DNA from: Anodontia alba
Lineage: Eukaryota; Mollusca; Bivalvia; Lucinida; Lucinidae
Direction: 5' to 3'
DNA length: 64,000 bases
Assembly (NCBI GenBank): GCA_964016985.1
Contig: OZ024823.1
Location: 29,429,216 to 29,493,215, forward strand
Under the pieces are notes generated by a model. That model was not told the origin of the DNA. It saw nothing but the letters and a program-made list of their open reading frames with translations, and searched no databases. This document shows, in pieces, positions 1-11,165 of this stretch. A program made the position numbers and the translations under genes. Each line of letters starts with the position of its first letter. Position 1 is the first letter of the stretch.

Positions 1-144
1 TCAACAAATTGATCAGGCTTTTCTGGAAAAAAAGCCCATAACACCTGAATCATTTCCAGTGAGGAAGAAGTAGGAATAACAGTAGAACCTATGTATGTCA
101 CTCGTTTCATTCGCAATAGTACACAGTAGGCGCTGGGCTCTTGT

Positions 145-146
<2 letters not shown>

Positions 147-181
<35 letters not shown>
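147..181. repeat. poly-T tract
   Basis: About 35 consecutive T residues. It could be the tail of a minus-strand retroposon, but no body is recognised next to it. Confidence 0.9.
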
Positions 182-184
<3 letters not shown>

Positions 185-974
185 TGTCTTAAACGGTTCC
201 CGGTTTACACATGACTGTCACGTGACTTTCTAGTCACGTGACCATCCTTTCTCCGGTAAAATGGCCACCTAGGATCGGCAAATTATACGTGAAAATTTCA
301 TGAAAATCGAGGTAAAATTCAGGGGGTAATGACTTCTCAAGTAGAGGTACCCCCTCTTACAGGCCTGATTCATTTTATTTCCGGCAAGAGAAGGGTTAAG
401 GAGCATAGATTTCCTCGGTAGATTTTCAGCCAATATTACAAGTGATATAAAATTTATGACTTCCTGTTTCCTTTTCTTGCACACAGTCCATTCCGAAAAG
501 CGCTCTACACTATATGGAATTAATATGCTCCCAAGGAAAGCAATTTGTTTTACCTGATGGAGTCGACACCTTTCCAGAAAGGGGAGAACTCATTTTTGAC
601 AGTTGACGTCTGAATGTGTACCGATTACCCTGAATACAGAATGTTCATGTGTGGATAACGTAAATAACCTAACTACGACAGACGTGTGGTCTGTCCGGAC
701 AATCTCTGTTATTTTATAGAATCAATGATGGTTGTAGAAAACAACTAATGACCAAAACTGGACCTTTTGGACTGATGGATACTTTGTCTGATTTTGCATT
801 TTCTGTTGGAAATGCTCCGGTGCCCTTTTTAAGGACCTGTCCAAAATTGTATTGAAGATAAAAAGAACGGAATACTATTCTGACAATTGATAGTTGGTAT
901 TTCTAATTAGTATGTCTTGACAAAGTAGATCTTTATTAATCCTTGTCCTGCTGACCCCGGATATACCCTGCCTT

Positions 975-1044
975 TGCAAACAGTGTAGATCCAAATCAGT
1001 TGGCTTCTGAAGAAGCCCACTGACCTGGATCTGCACTGTTTGCC
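975..1044. repeat. GGCAAACAG hairpin element
   Basis: An imperfect palindrome. GCAAACAGTGTAGATCC on the left pairs with GGATCTGCACTGTTTGC on the right, with complementary sequence inside. Its relatives in this window lie at 31240-31308 and 38071-38143, and inside the TTAA MITEs. Confidence 0.75.
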
Positions 1045-1791
1045 ATTAAGTGTATGAATTTTTTGCAACAATCGGGATAAAGTTATCTGATTGGCAAAAA
1101 ATTAGAAGTGGGCGTGGCATCAGATGGGAGCAAATTATTTGCTTTTAGAGTGTATCCTTATGAAGACGGATGCAAAATAAATTTGACAGAGTTGCAGTGC
1201 ATTTCTTCCCTTCAAATGTTACAATTACCAAGCAGCGTACTAGAATGGTATATGGTTATTAGTCGATTTGCAGCATAAATCTTAAAATGTATTTGACGTT
1301 TGAGAGAAATAAATTATTTTGTATTGTTACCGCGATTTTACTGTATTCACAAACAGACTGTCGAGAAGACAATTTATATTACCCAACAACAAGACGCAAC
1401 GTCGTCTAATATAAGAATACGTTTCCGGTATATGAGTAACACTTATTAGCCCTATTGACACTTATTAGCCCTATTGGACTGTGACTTCAACATACTGATA
1501 AATTTGTTTTCCTTCGCCCTTCGTAAAGCCGTGCCTTCTGTGCACATCTTGTAAAATGGGAAAATGAAATATTTGGGATCTATATATACATGTAATATGC
1601 TCGGATTTTAAACATTTAATTACAAAACGCCGTGTCTAGTTTAATTTATACATGTAAGTAAGCAAACCCATTTACTTATGGACCTGACCTCTCTACCCAA
1701 CCTACCCCACCCCCACACAGAACATAATAAAAACATTATCTTAAGAATCCAAGGAGATAACATTTACGGTAAACAGTAAACGTTCAAGTAA

Positions 1792-2033
1792 CATCTCGAA
1801 AACACGCCTATATATTTTTGACCAATTAAAACCCCACTTTTATATAGAAAAGCTGGGGTTTACAATGGTATACATTATTTTTCTTATTTACCTCGTCGAG
1901 GCGGTTCTAACGAGTACCCACTATCTATGTTATGAGAAGAAATTTGAAAAAATATCAGAATGTTTTAACTGAAAAATTTCCTTTTTTGGTTGTAAAATTT
2001 TCAATATATTTAAACAGGCGTGTTTTCTTATTC
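1792..2033 (-). mobile_element. Pal element copy 1 (palindromic MITE)
   Basis: It begins with a CATCTCGAAAACACGCCTAT end and finishes with a diverged GCGTGTTTTC end. Orientation is reversed relative to the family consensus: the AAACCCCACTTTTATATAG box comes first and the TGAAAATTTC-type flank last. The first arm of the central palindrome is largely deleted; only the CGAGGCGGTTCTAACGAGTA half remains. It has no coding capacity. Confidence 0.85.
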
Positions 2034-2169
2034 AGGCATTATGGATGGATGTGCAGACGGATCTGAGACCTTAATGTTTGCAAATTAAATTTTGTTGGTG
2101 TTCTTGTAATCTGGCTCTAATAGAGATCAAACGTTAAATTGCCGAACAAATGGGGTTCTTCTTTGAACA

Positions 2170-2443
2170 CATCACGAAAACACGCCTACTCAAATATATT
2201 GAAAATTTCACCACCAAAAACTGAAAGTTTTCAGACAAAAATTCTTATATTTTCAAATTTTTGCTCAAAACATAGATTGTGGGTATTCGTTAGAACCGCC
2301 TTACCGAAGCGGTTCTAACGGGTAGCCACATTATGTTTTAGAGCAGAAATAAGAAAAAATAATGTATACCCCGTAAACCCCAGTTTTACTATATAAAAGT
2401 GGGTTTAAGGGGGTCAACATTATATAGGTATATTTTCTTGATG
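2170..2443 (+). mobile_element. Pal element copy 2
   Basis: The ends are CATCACGAAAACACGCCTA and TATTTTCTTGATG. The central palindrome is present, reading GTTAGAACCGCC then GGCGGTTCTAAC-like around 2290-2325. The flanks (..GAACA / ATTCTC..) show no matching target duplication. Confidence 0.88.
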
Positions 2444-2656
2444 ATTCTCAAGACATTAAGAATGGAAGTGCTTGACTGATTTTCAAAGGTTTTCCTTCAT
2501 TATCTGTGCAGTCGATTTCCTGCAAAGCATCATCGATCTGCTTTTAATGTTGCTATTATATAAGCACAACGAGTAGAGAAAACTTCATAGCTATATGCAG
2601 AATGCCATTGTTGTGATATTGCCCCATATAAAAAAGCATATTGTAGGATCTCTCTA

Positions 2657-2764
2657 ACCAGTAAGCATTCTACGTAAATCTATAGCGGGCGCTTATCGGC
2701 CCGTCAGGGTAGCTGACGGGCCGATAACAGCCCGCTGTAGATGTATAAAGAATGCTAGCTGGGT
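2657..2764. repeat. foldback hairpin, arms about 50 bp
   Basis: Left arm features CAGTAAGCATTCT, AGCGGGC and TTATCGGCCCGTCA. The right arm carries their reverse complements in order around a short GGGTAGC loop. The inner 17 bp or so pair almost perfectly. It is probably a small foldback transposon; no coding capacity. Confidence 0.8.
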
Positions 2765-3184
2765 AGCTTGAGACAGACCGCAAAACATGTTTATATGGGA
2801 AAGCGAAAATAAATTTACCCCGTTTAGCTTCATCACTGAAATATTGGTAAGTTTATGATTTGTCTTAATTAAAATGAAATTGAAATAATGGATTCGAATA
2901 TACGAGTACAATATAACACACATTTTGGTAATTTCATTTTTGTTTTATTATTTTAGATTTTAAATGAAGTAATAATCCGTATAATGAGAAAATGTGACTT
3001 ATCAAACGCACGAACATTGAGAACACTTATCATCTGATTCGTATTCCCTATACATAAGAACACTATCTATGAGACCCCATTTTGGGAATTTTGAAAATTT
3101 AAAACCACGGTCACTAATGAGGCCTAAAATGGCCGAAACCTAACTTGTCTGGTCCAGAAATATTCGACATACCAGTTATTTTTA

Positions 3185-3186
<2 letters not shown>

Positions 3187-3220
<34 letters not shown>

Positions 3221-3241
3221 CGCGCGCGCGCGTGTGTGTGT
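3187..3241. repeat. (GT)n/(GC)n microsatellite
   Basis: An alternating purine-pyrimidine run, GT then CG then GT. Such a sequence can adopt Z-DNA. Confidence 0.95.
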
Positions 3242-3626
3242 TATCCTCAATCGTGATTCCTTTTAAGAATATATTTATCTGCTTGTGCATAGGAGGAAAA
3301 TGAAAGCAATGCTTCAAAACTGCATTGAAAAAAACTCACGTCGCCATTACGATTTATTTGAAATTCTGTTGATAGGCTCCTGAAACACTACATTAACTTC
3401 CCGACTTTGCAATACCAGCAACTCATGTCTTTGGATTTACAGATGTATGGGCCACGCTATGCGAATGCAGTGAACTCTCTTTACACCGACACTCGATACA
3501 ACAACAATATTGATTATAATGACAATTCGAATATCACGGATCCCTTGCTCAAGAGGTGACAGTTAATGAGAAATTTTGCAAGAATACTGTATTTAAATTT
3601 CAAGCAACATATGTTTTGGATAGTTG

Positions 3627-3656
3627 TTAGAATCACCTTACTGAGGCGATTCTATA
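3627..3656. repeat. diverged Pal-type palindromic core
   Basis: GTTAGAATCACCTTACTGAG then GCGATTCTA repeats the dyad of the Pal core (GTTAGAACCGCCTCG...) without the family's flanks or terminal repeats. It is an old fragment or a related family. Confidence 0.5.
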
Positions 3657-3789
3657 AATATCAAAAACATATGTTCTATGAGGAGTTAAGAATAAAACAA
3701 GGTATTTCTTACATATCATTCTGTCCATCAAGGATTCGTTACAACAGCAAATTCATTTTAATGGCAACGTATTTGGGAACAAATGCTGT

Positions 3790-3990
3790 CGTTGTAACGA
3801 GGGTTCACTGTACGAGTCTTCGGGCATATGCGGACACCGAAGGCCCAGATCAGCATGCGCATCTGTGCAGTCTGATCAAGGTCTTTACTGTCTGTAAACA
3901 TAATCATTGGATGCTATAGAATGGAGAACAAATGGCCGGATGAGACTTTGCGCATGTGCAGCCTGATGTGAATTCGGATTATTTTTGTTT
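3790..3990 (+). repeat. CAGATCAGC-type interspersed repeat
   Basis: It has the body CGGACACCGAAGGCCCAGAT, then CATGCGCATCTGTGCAGTCT, then a GATCAAGGTCTTTACTG dyad. It continues into GGCCGGATGAGACTTTGCGC, a layout shared with 7250-7720. No transposase or tRNA-type promoter boxes are seen. Confidence 0.7.
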
Positions 3991-4010
3991 TACGCGGCTC
4001 ATATAACGGT

Positions 4011-4288
4011 CATTATGAAAACATGCCTATTCAAATATACTGAAAAATTTACCACCAAAAAATGAAAATTTTCAGATAAAAAATTCTGATATGTTTCAAA
4101 TTACTGCTCAAAACATAGATCGTGGGTACTCGTTAGAACCGTCTCGACGAGGCGGTTCTAACGAGTACCTACAATCTATGTTTTGAGCAGAAATAAGAAA
4201 AATAATGAATACCCCTGCAAACCCCAGTTTTACTGCATAAAAGTGGGGTTTAAGGGGGTCAAAATTATATAGGCATGTTTTCGTGATG
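4011..4288 (+). mobile_element. Pal element copy 3
   Basis: A near-complete copy. The terminal repeats are CATTATGAAAACATGCCTAT and ATAGGCATGTTTTCGTGATG. The central palindrome GTGGGTACTCGTTAGAACCG / CGGTTCTAACGAGTACC sits at about 4110-4190. A second hairpin, AAACCCCAGTTTTACTGCAT against AAAGTGGGGTTT, lies at about 4220-4255. Confidence 0.92.
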
Positions 4289-4409
4289 GGTGCTGTTCTT
4301 GTTTGATGTAAACTGTTTGGCATTTGTCTCCGCTTCTGATGATTTCCTAGGTACCAGTAATCCAGTAGTGGTTTGCTGAGCTGAAGAAGTTTTATTTCAC
4401 TCCCGTATC

Positions 4410-4631
4410 TTAACTCTTTGGGCGCCAAATTTCATACTACATTTGTCTTCTGCTTGGTTTTTCTTTTACATACTATTGATTGGAAAGAAGTTTATACATG
4501 TGTGTAAAATTGAAAGACTGAATGTCAAACAGCGTAGATTCTGATGAGACGGACTATTATAAGCCGTCTCATCTGGTTCTACGCTGTTTGCAAAAGTCTG
4601 TTATTATCGCCTTTGACAGTGAAAGAGTTAA
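4410..4631 (+). mobile_element. TTAA-flanked MITE with CTCTTTG/GAAAGAG ends
   Basis: TTAACTCTTTG opens and GAAAGAGTTAA closes the element. The ends read as a TTAA duplication plus a short inverted repeat, the pattern of piggyBac or Kolobok type transposition. The body holds a hairpin, CAAACAGCGTAGATTCTGAT against TCTGGTTCTACGCTGTTTG. A second copy is at 5797-6006 and a diverged one at 8340-8545. No transposase. Confidence 0.8.
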
Positions 4632-4737
4632 GAGGACGTTTTTACTTTCTTTCTTTCTATCTGGTTCTGTTCTACAGCATACTGGTATCTATATTTTGAA
4701 CACTATAGTGTGGGCTAATTGGACGGAAATTTATATG

Positions 4738-4993
4738 CATCACGAAAACATACCTATATAATTTTGAGCCCCTTAAACCCCACTTTTATATAGTAAAACC
4801 AGGGTTTACATGGGTATTCATTATTTTTCTTATTTCTGCTCGAACATAGATTGTGGGTGATCGTTAGAACCGCCTCGCCACAATCTATGTTTTGAGCAGA
4901 AATATGAAAAATATCAGAATTTTTTATCTGAAAACTTTCATTTTTTTGGTGGTAAAGTTTTCAGTATGTTTGAATAGGCGTGTTTTCATAATG
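4738..4993 (-). mobile_element. Pal element copy 4 (deleted core arm)
   Basis: The ends are CATCACGAAAACATACCTAT and GCGTGTTTTCATAATG. In this copy the inner part of one palindrome arm is gone: GTTAGAACCGCCTCG runs straight into CCACAATCTATG. This looks like a deletion inside the hairpin. Confidence 0.9.
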
Positions 4994-5796
4994 TAAGGTG
5001 CAAACAAAATAACAGTTTAACCAGCAATCAGCTAGCGTTCATTCGATTCCCAGATTTTGCTATTAACAGAAGTGAGTCCTTGGTGAGATCCAGCCTGTCA
5101 AATGAGTACGAAAAAACTACTTCAATATCTTTGCCCTGAGGGCAGCCCAGTAGTTGAAATGCATTATATTTTCCTCTGAACTCTTATTTTTCCAGAAAAT
5201 GCTGCCTGTTTGTACTAGTGGTATTATCAAATGTTTTCTAATTATTTGTCAGTTGTGTATCACCAAGTGATATCCTCACTATATCAGAATTACAGAATTC
5301 ACGTTAGACACCTTACCATATCTGTATAGCCTACAAAACTTTCTCTGCTCAGCGATCTGATTTGTTATGGTTACTTCTCAATCCATTTATGCTTATCGTG
5401 CCATAAAGGGAACGTTGGCAAATAATGTAAACTCAGATCAGACGCCGCGCAACAGGATCATGATCTTCGCTGTCTCATTTCAGGATCACTGAATATCAAC
5501 GGATACCATCGTGTCTATGGTGTCTATGGTGTCTAATAAGACTTCGCAGACATACAGGGTGATCTGAGTGAAAGTCTGAGTCTGTACATTTAGGTGGAGC
5601 GAGCTTATTTGCATATTGTTGCAAACGCGTATATCGTAGAAATTGTTTGAATAGTAAACATGCAGACAAGTGCCTTTGTGACTCGCTATATCTAACATTT
5701 TGAATGCCAGTGTCGGTAAACAAGAAAGACATAGCTACTTTGGTGTTGAGAAGTAGTTTCCCTTCCTATTCTTTTGCATTCAAGTCGATTAACTGC
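4994..5796. other. intergenic, nothing recognised
   Basis: Apart from three copies of a 9-bp GTGTCTATG unit at about 5511-5537, no gene or repeat is supported. Confidence 0.5.
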
Positions 5797-5836
5797 TTAA
5801 CTCTTTCGGCGCTAAATTTCAGACATTTGTCCTTTG

Positions 5837-5872
<36 letters not shown>

Positions 5873-6006
5873 CTATCGAATAGAAAGAAGTTTATATGTA
5901 AAGCGGAAAGACTGAATGTCAAACAGCGTAGATTCTGATGAGACGGCTCATCTGGATCTATGCTGCAAAAGCCTATCATTATCGTCTATGGCTGTGAAAG
6001 AGTTAA
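5797..6006 (+). mobile_element. TTAA-flanked MITE, second copy, with poly-T
   Basis: It starts TTAACTCTTTCGGCGC and ends GTGAAAGAGTTAA. The internal order matches 4410-4631, including AGACTGAATGTCAAACAGCG. A T run of about 28 bases at 5840-5867 replaces a shorter T-rich part of the other copy. Confidence 0.82.
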
Positions 6007-6091
6007 TCTCAGAACACAAGAGAGAAAATGTCTGGATATCTTGATTATAAAAAATATTGACTTTTATAGAATAAACATTAAGTGCTTGATA

Positions 6092-6461
6092 TTAAAGGCT
6101 CCATATTCCTAAAAAGTAGTCATTTTTTTTTATCCACGAAAGGTTTAATAAATTGATATTTAGTAATAATACAATCATAAAATGTGGCATCTTACAGTCT
6201 GTAAAATTTCAGTTAGTCTGCTGTTTTTGAACTGGGTCAAAAATGAAATGATTTTTATCGTATCTCTGAATTAATGGTGCCATCATTTATTCAGCGAAAC
6301 GATAAAAAATCATTTCATTTTTGTTCCAGTTCAAGAACGAGAGACTAACTGAAATTTTACAGGTTGCCAGGTGCCACATTTTGTATTAATACTATATATC
6401 AATTTATTAAACCGTCCTTGGATAATAAAATGTCTATTTTTGAGGAATATGGAGCCTTTAA
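6092..6461. mobile_element. full-length foldback with TTAA duplications
   Basis: TTAA at 6092-6095 and 6458-6461 flank AGGCTCCATATTCCT...AGGAATATGGAGCCT. The left arm (about 6096-6275) and the right arm (about 6280-6457) are reverse complements over nearly their whole length, for example AAAATGTGGCA and TGTAAAATTTCAGTTAGTCT. It is almost all stem with little loop and has no coding capacity. Confidence 0.87.
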
Positions 6462-6594
6462 AAAATAATTATATTTGTGTTCCCAGTTTGAATGATTCCA
6501 GAGTTTTAGATTGCAATGTAATTTACACGTGCATCTGTAAACATATTAAGCCTCACCTGCACCAGAAGTGGCAGGTGCAAAAGTGCACCTACTA

Positions 6595-6872
6595 CATTAC
6601 GAAAACACACCTATTCAAATATATAGAAAATTTCACCTCCAAAAACTGAAAAGTTTCAAATAAAAAACTCTGATATTTTTCATATTTCTGCTCAAAACAT
6701 AGATTGTGGATACTCGTTAGAACCGCCTCGCCGAGGCGGTTCTAACGAGTACCCACAATCTATGTTTTAAGCAGAAATATGATAAATAATGCATATCCCT
6801 GTAAATCCCAGTTTTACTATATAAAAGTGGGGTTTAAGGGGGTCAGCATTATATAGGCATGGTTTCGTGATG
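6595..6872 (+). mobile_element. Pal element copy 5 (intact core)
   Basis: This copy shows the core best: ACTCGTTAGAACCGCCTCG, one C, CGAGGCGGTTCTAACGAGT, extended by pairing of CATAGATTGTGG with CCACAATCTATG. The ends are CATTACGAAAACACACCTAT and ATAGGCATGGTTTCGTGATG. The flanks (CTACTA / TGTTAA) show no duplication. Confidence 0.93.
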
Positions 6873-7249
6873 TGTTAAGGTACTTCAAAATGTTACAGAT
6901 CTGCATATACTTTATAGTTTCAACTGTTGATTACAGGAAACTCTGTATAAATTATAGAGGTTAACAAGAATGGATAAAAATCCACGGGGAGAAAACTGTC
7001 AAAATTGTTTGCCTCTCTAACTGCGAAGGGATCTACACTAAAAGCTAATTCTTTCCTGGAACATATTAGCGTAATAAACGCGGGGTGGAGGGTGTGGGGA
7101 TGGAGTGTGTAGGGTGGGGAACAATATTTTTACTTTTAGAGTAAATATCTTTTCAAAAAAGTGTGTAGGGAAGTAAACGGGAAGTCACAAAAGTTACGTC
7201 TCTTGTAAAACTATCGCGGAAATCATCTTATCCCCTCAAATTCTGACCC

Positions 7250-7720
7250 AGAGTATTGTTGCAATTGCATCATCCTGATCGCGCCATGCGAAAACGTATC
7301 TTCGACAATATGCGGATAGCGAAGGCGCAGATCATCCAGGCCCCGAGGTTATATAACTTTTTTCATGCTCATCTCAGCTGAGCATGAAATTTTCTCGGCT
7401 AATAAATCTCAGATTACTAACAATTGCAGATTCTTTCTTGCTTAGCATAGCTGAGCATGAAAATTTCTCTGCTTATAAACATGAAAATGCCAACTATTGT
7501 TGGCATTTTCATATTTATTAGCAGAGAAATTTTCATGCTCAGCTGAGTTGAGCATAAAAAACTTCGGGGCTTATTCCTATTCGCAGTCTGATCAGGGCCT
7601 ACACCGTTCGCTAAAGAATCATTGCATTATACAGAATGTATGAATGAAGATCAAAGGCCCGGATGGTACTTTGCGTATGCGCAGGAGGATCTGAATCCGG
7701 GCATTTCCCGCATGCTAGAA
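7250..7720 (+). repeat. CAGATCAGC-type repeat split by a palindromic element
   Basis: It is homologous to 3790-3990: TATGCGGATAGCGAAGGCGC, CAGATCATCC, then CGCAGTCTGATCAGGGCCTA and CCCGGATGGTACTTTGCGTA. The two halves are separated by the element at 7342-7567. Confidence 0.7.
7342..7567. mobile_element. palindromic element with CCCCGA ends
   Basis: CCCCGAGGTTATATAACTTT opens it, and its reverse-complement counterpart ...ATAAAAAACTTCGGGG closes it. Inside, TGCCAAC/GTTGGCA and GAGAAATTTTCATGCTCAGC against its complement form a long second hairpin. The motif TGAGCATGAAA recurs several times. It sits inside another repeat. No coding capacity. Confidence 0.8.
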
Positions 7721-8106
7721 CGTGCGTTTTCGCTTAACGTGGCCCGTCTAGGTTGTTTACTTGTAGAAACATATTAGTATAGGATGGATCGTGTTTGTAA
7801 CAAATATCTGAGAGGGTACTTGGGTAAAGGCGTGTTTACACTCTCATCAAAGATATAAAATTTAAGTTACTTTACTCAGGAAAGGCCACGACTACGAGGT
7901 ATAGCCTTCTAGGGGCACCAAAAGAAGAATATGTTGGGAACAAACTGCAACAGAAGGACCGGCTTGGAACGGTCAGCAGGAAAACTATTGGAGGTTGGGT
8001 GCGCAGTGTTTCTCACGTGAAACCTCGCCATTAGTCCTAATAAAGCTCCAAAACAACAAAATCTGTTCTGTCCGCGTAAAGGATATTCTGACTCATCAGG
8101 TAAACC

Positions 8107-8220
8107 ACCCCCCCCCCCCCCCGCCACCCCCCCCCCCACAAAAAAACAAAACAAAAAAAAACAACAACAAAAAAACAAAAAAAAAAAAACAAACAACAAC
8201 AACAACAAAAAAAAAAAACA
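8107..8220. repeat. poly-C then A-rich low complexity
   Basis: About 30 bases nearly all C are followed by about 80 bases of A with scattered C, CAA and AAC. The open frames across it are composition artefacts. Confidence 0.95.
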
Positions 8221-8339
8221 TACAATCAGAAATAGTATGATGGAACGAAGCAGAGTTCTCAATGACAATCTGCGGCTAGAGCACAACTTAGATAGGCCCG
8301 ACCAAAGACATCGATACAGATTGTAGTATTGACATACAC

Positions 8340-8545
8340 TTACCCTTTCACCCTGAGTTTCTGAAGCTGAACATCTTCGAATTTTGACATTTTTATTGTT
8401 TGAGATAGCTTTTTCAGTCTATAATCAGAAACATAATGGCAAACAGTGTAGATCCTGATGAGATGGCTAATCATGAGACATCTCATCAGCTTTTACACTG
8501 TATGCTAAAGGTAACTGTATTTGTCTGCAGGGTTGAAAGAGTTAA
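8340..8545 (+). mobile_element. diverged TTAA-type MITE
   Basis: The right end TTGAAAGAGTTAA and the internal GGCAAACAGTGTAGATCCTG hairpin match 4410-4631 and 5797-6006. The left end (TTACCCTTTCACCCTGAG) has drifted. Confidence 0.6.
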
Positions 8546-9464
8546 ATGGAATGTCTTTGTTATAATATTCAAAGATTGTGTTTACATTTATCACTTACTG
8601 GAATATAGAAAAGTAGATTTATTGCTTGCCTTAAGATTGTGTTTACGTCTAGCCAATCTTTGGCAAAGGATAAATCATGTCAATTTTGGTAAAATGGTTT
8701 GTGATAAGACAGTAAGGCAATACATATTTTAAAACAACTTGAATCGAATAGCGCCATTCCTTTCTTTATGTAAGTAAGACGTATGTTGCTATTTTTATGT
8801 AAACTACGTACATCAGATTGGGTATTCGCGCAAGCAATATCTACCTGCATCTTATTAATTGTCAAGTTAGTAGTGCTTATTAACTCAATTAACATTAAGG
8901 AAAATGAATACAATTCCAGGGCAACATTGTCAAACCTGTTTTTACTCTTCTCTGAAATTGGATCAACTCTATAATGAGCAAATTATTTCATTTTTAGAGA
9001 CCATCCCTTTCCAGGAACGAAATGGTGTACTCTCCCTTGAAATAACGTGGCGGAGACTCTATCAAATGAATCTACTCTACCAAACCATTTATGGAAAACT
9101 AAACAGCTCGTATTTCTTTCAAATACACAGACCGTCAAGGGAGACTTGTAACTGACATTTTTGTTGGACTAAAGATTTCTTTATACAAAAACGACATAAA
9201 GCGGGGGATGCACTGAGTAGAATTTCCGCCACTTTTAACAAAGGAGATTACTTTTCTGACTTTCTGTTTGCTTTCTTGCACATCACGTCCCCTCCAAACT
9301 ACAAATACAGGTTCGGTCTGCACAGGGGTCTTAAAATTTAGCATGTAACCTTGTATTGAGCTAGCTACAAGTCAAAGAAGTAAATACATAAAGTAAGATA
9401 AAATCAGATTTTGATATCATTTTGTGAAAGACATAAAAATAAGATATGTCTTTCAAAAAATGAT
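8546..9464. other. intergenic, nothing recognised
   Basis: No homology or structured signal is recognised. The short open frames overlap each other on both strands. Confidence 0.5.
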
Positions 9465-9987
9465 AAGCGAGTGAAGTAAGTGAGTTTACACAGCAAGTAC
9501 ATTAGGTTTGAAGTGGCTAATTGTATAACTAAGGCGCACATGTGACTGTGTAATGAATTAACGTTTGTGCTTACGCATTCGCATATTGACCATATATTAT
9601 GCCTCTGCCCTCATTTAAGCTCATATTTCTCAAGTACCAAATGAACTGAAAAAGAAACCATCACTCGGTCATAAGATGGACTTATCTATCTTTGAGATCT
9701 GGCAAAAGTACTTATTTTATGGGAGTGTCTTTTAGTACCAAAATATGCGGAAACGGGTATCACGTGAAGAATTTAAAAGTATAACTTGTTTCTTTATGTT
9801 GTGTGAAAGACGGGGCGACTAGTCGGTTCTAATAAGGTTTACAGCTTTTAAAACACGTTTAAAGTGTCAACTAAACCACTCTGTTTAGATATTTGTGTTC
9901 TTTCTCGGTCGGTGTCTGAAAATAAATGACTTTAAATCACTGGAAACACCAACGATTTTATTCCTATTTTCAAAAAATTCCTATTTT

Positions 9988-10019
<32 letters not shown>

Positions 10020-10631
10020 AGAATCCCAAACTGCAGATGTAGATTGCTAATAGAGTCTTAGACACCATCCTACTGTCAGTTTTGCTTATCGATGAGAAAA
10101 ATGCGCATCTGAAATGAAGTGTACGTTGCCTACTGTGAGTATTCAACGGCATCGTTCACTATATGAAATTATGCCGACCGTTTCACAATACAAATGCCCG
10201 GGCACAGCAATGCCTACAAGTTTACATGTATTCTCTGCGAGCGCTCAGATCGGTCTTCGCAGATATCAGCCTGCGTATCCGCACAGATTGATCAGACTCT
10301 TCGCAGGGAACTCTACAGATAGAAGAGGATTCAAAACATCTTCAAGCGTACAGTAAAGACTCTGATCAGCCTGCACAGACGCACAGGCTCTTCTGAGTAT
10401 TCATTCGGCGTACGTGATCCTATAGAAAATGCGATGCCTAGCTAAATTCAATACAATTATTTCTGTCAACAGTATACGCTGAACTCGTGGATTGTAAGGT
10501 CAATTGTTTTGGAGTCTGAACTGAACCTGTTCTTGTTATACTGCAAAGAAGTGAAGCACTTTAGAGCGGTCCACAACCTTCTGCAGTTGCATTGCCAACT
10601 GAACTAACCGGGCCAGCATACCTGACAATAA

Positions 10632-11165
10632 CCACCGATATTTCCCGGCAATATTATCTTATTGAACGAAAATACATCATAGTGCATCCTATATGAGCCA
10701 GGGCAAAGCATTTCCAAGAGTACTTGTGCCAGTGCCCAGCGATCATTCTGATAAGCCTGCGCATTCCGCAGTCTGATCAGTCTTTGTAGGCATTTGTGGA
10801 TAGCCAAAGCTCCAAAACATCTTCAGGAGGACAGCAAAGTCTCTGGCTGGGGTGATTATCGCTGGACAAAAGTAGTCTTGTAGGAAATGCTGAACCCAGG
10901 CTCATATAAATAGCATTCCACTAAATATTCATGGGACGTGATTCCGCCACTTTTAGGAGCAAATAATTGATACAGAAGAAAATATTTAACAATTTCGCTG
11001 GGCTTACCAAACTTTGAACAACTGTTGTTTTTTTTGTTTTTTTGCCACTAATGTAAGTTATGATCCTTGAGAAATCTATGAATGAATAGTGTACTTTCTG
11101 ACCAGAGTGTTCGTACTACTCGTAGCAGATACGTTTATCGGCATCTATACTGGACACGTTATCAA
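10632..11165. other. segment present only in duplication copy 1
   Basis: Copy 2 jumps from GGCCAGCATGGATGACAATA to GCCATTCCGGAAACGTTCAG. Copy 1 carries about 530 bp between the equivalent points, including a CAGTCTGATCAG-type repeat near 10770. Whether this is an insertion in copy 1 or a deletion in copy 2 is not decided by the sequence. Confidence 0.7.

Larger units (their letters stand above)
1..1791. other. intergenic, AT-rich, no gene seen
   Basis: No coding region or RNA gene is recognisable. The stretch holds a poly-T run at 147-181, a hairpin at 975-1044 and a 20-bp direct repeat of a CACTTATTAGCCCTATTG-like unit at about 1436-1476. The rest looks unique. Confidence 0.6.
2444..3789. 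other. intergenic with foldback and (GT)n
   Basis: No gene seen. The stretch contains a hairpin at 2657-2764, a GT/GC microsatellite at 3187-3241 and a diverged Pal-like core at 3627-3656. Confidence 0.6.

Noticed and set aside
7909..8286. 125-codon minus-strand frame rich in Phe, Leu and Gly
   Set aside because: It runs through the poly-C and A-rich tract; composition artefact. Only 7950-7980 faintly resembles a RetA block (GGCTTGGAACGGTCAGCA).
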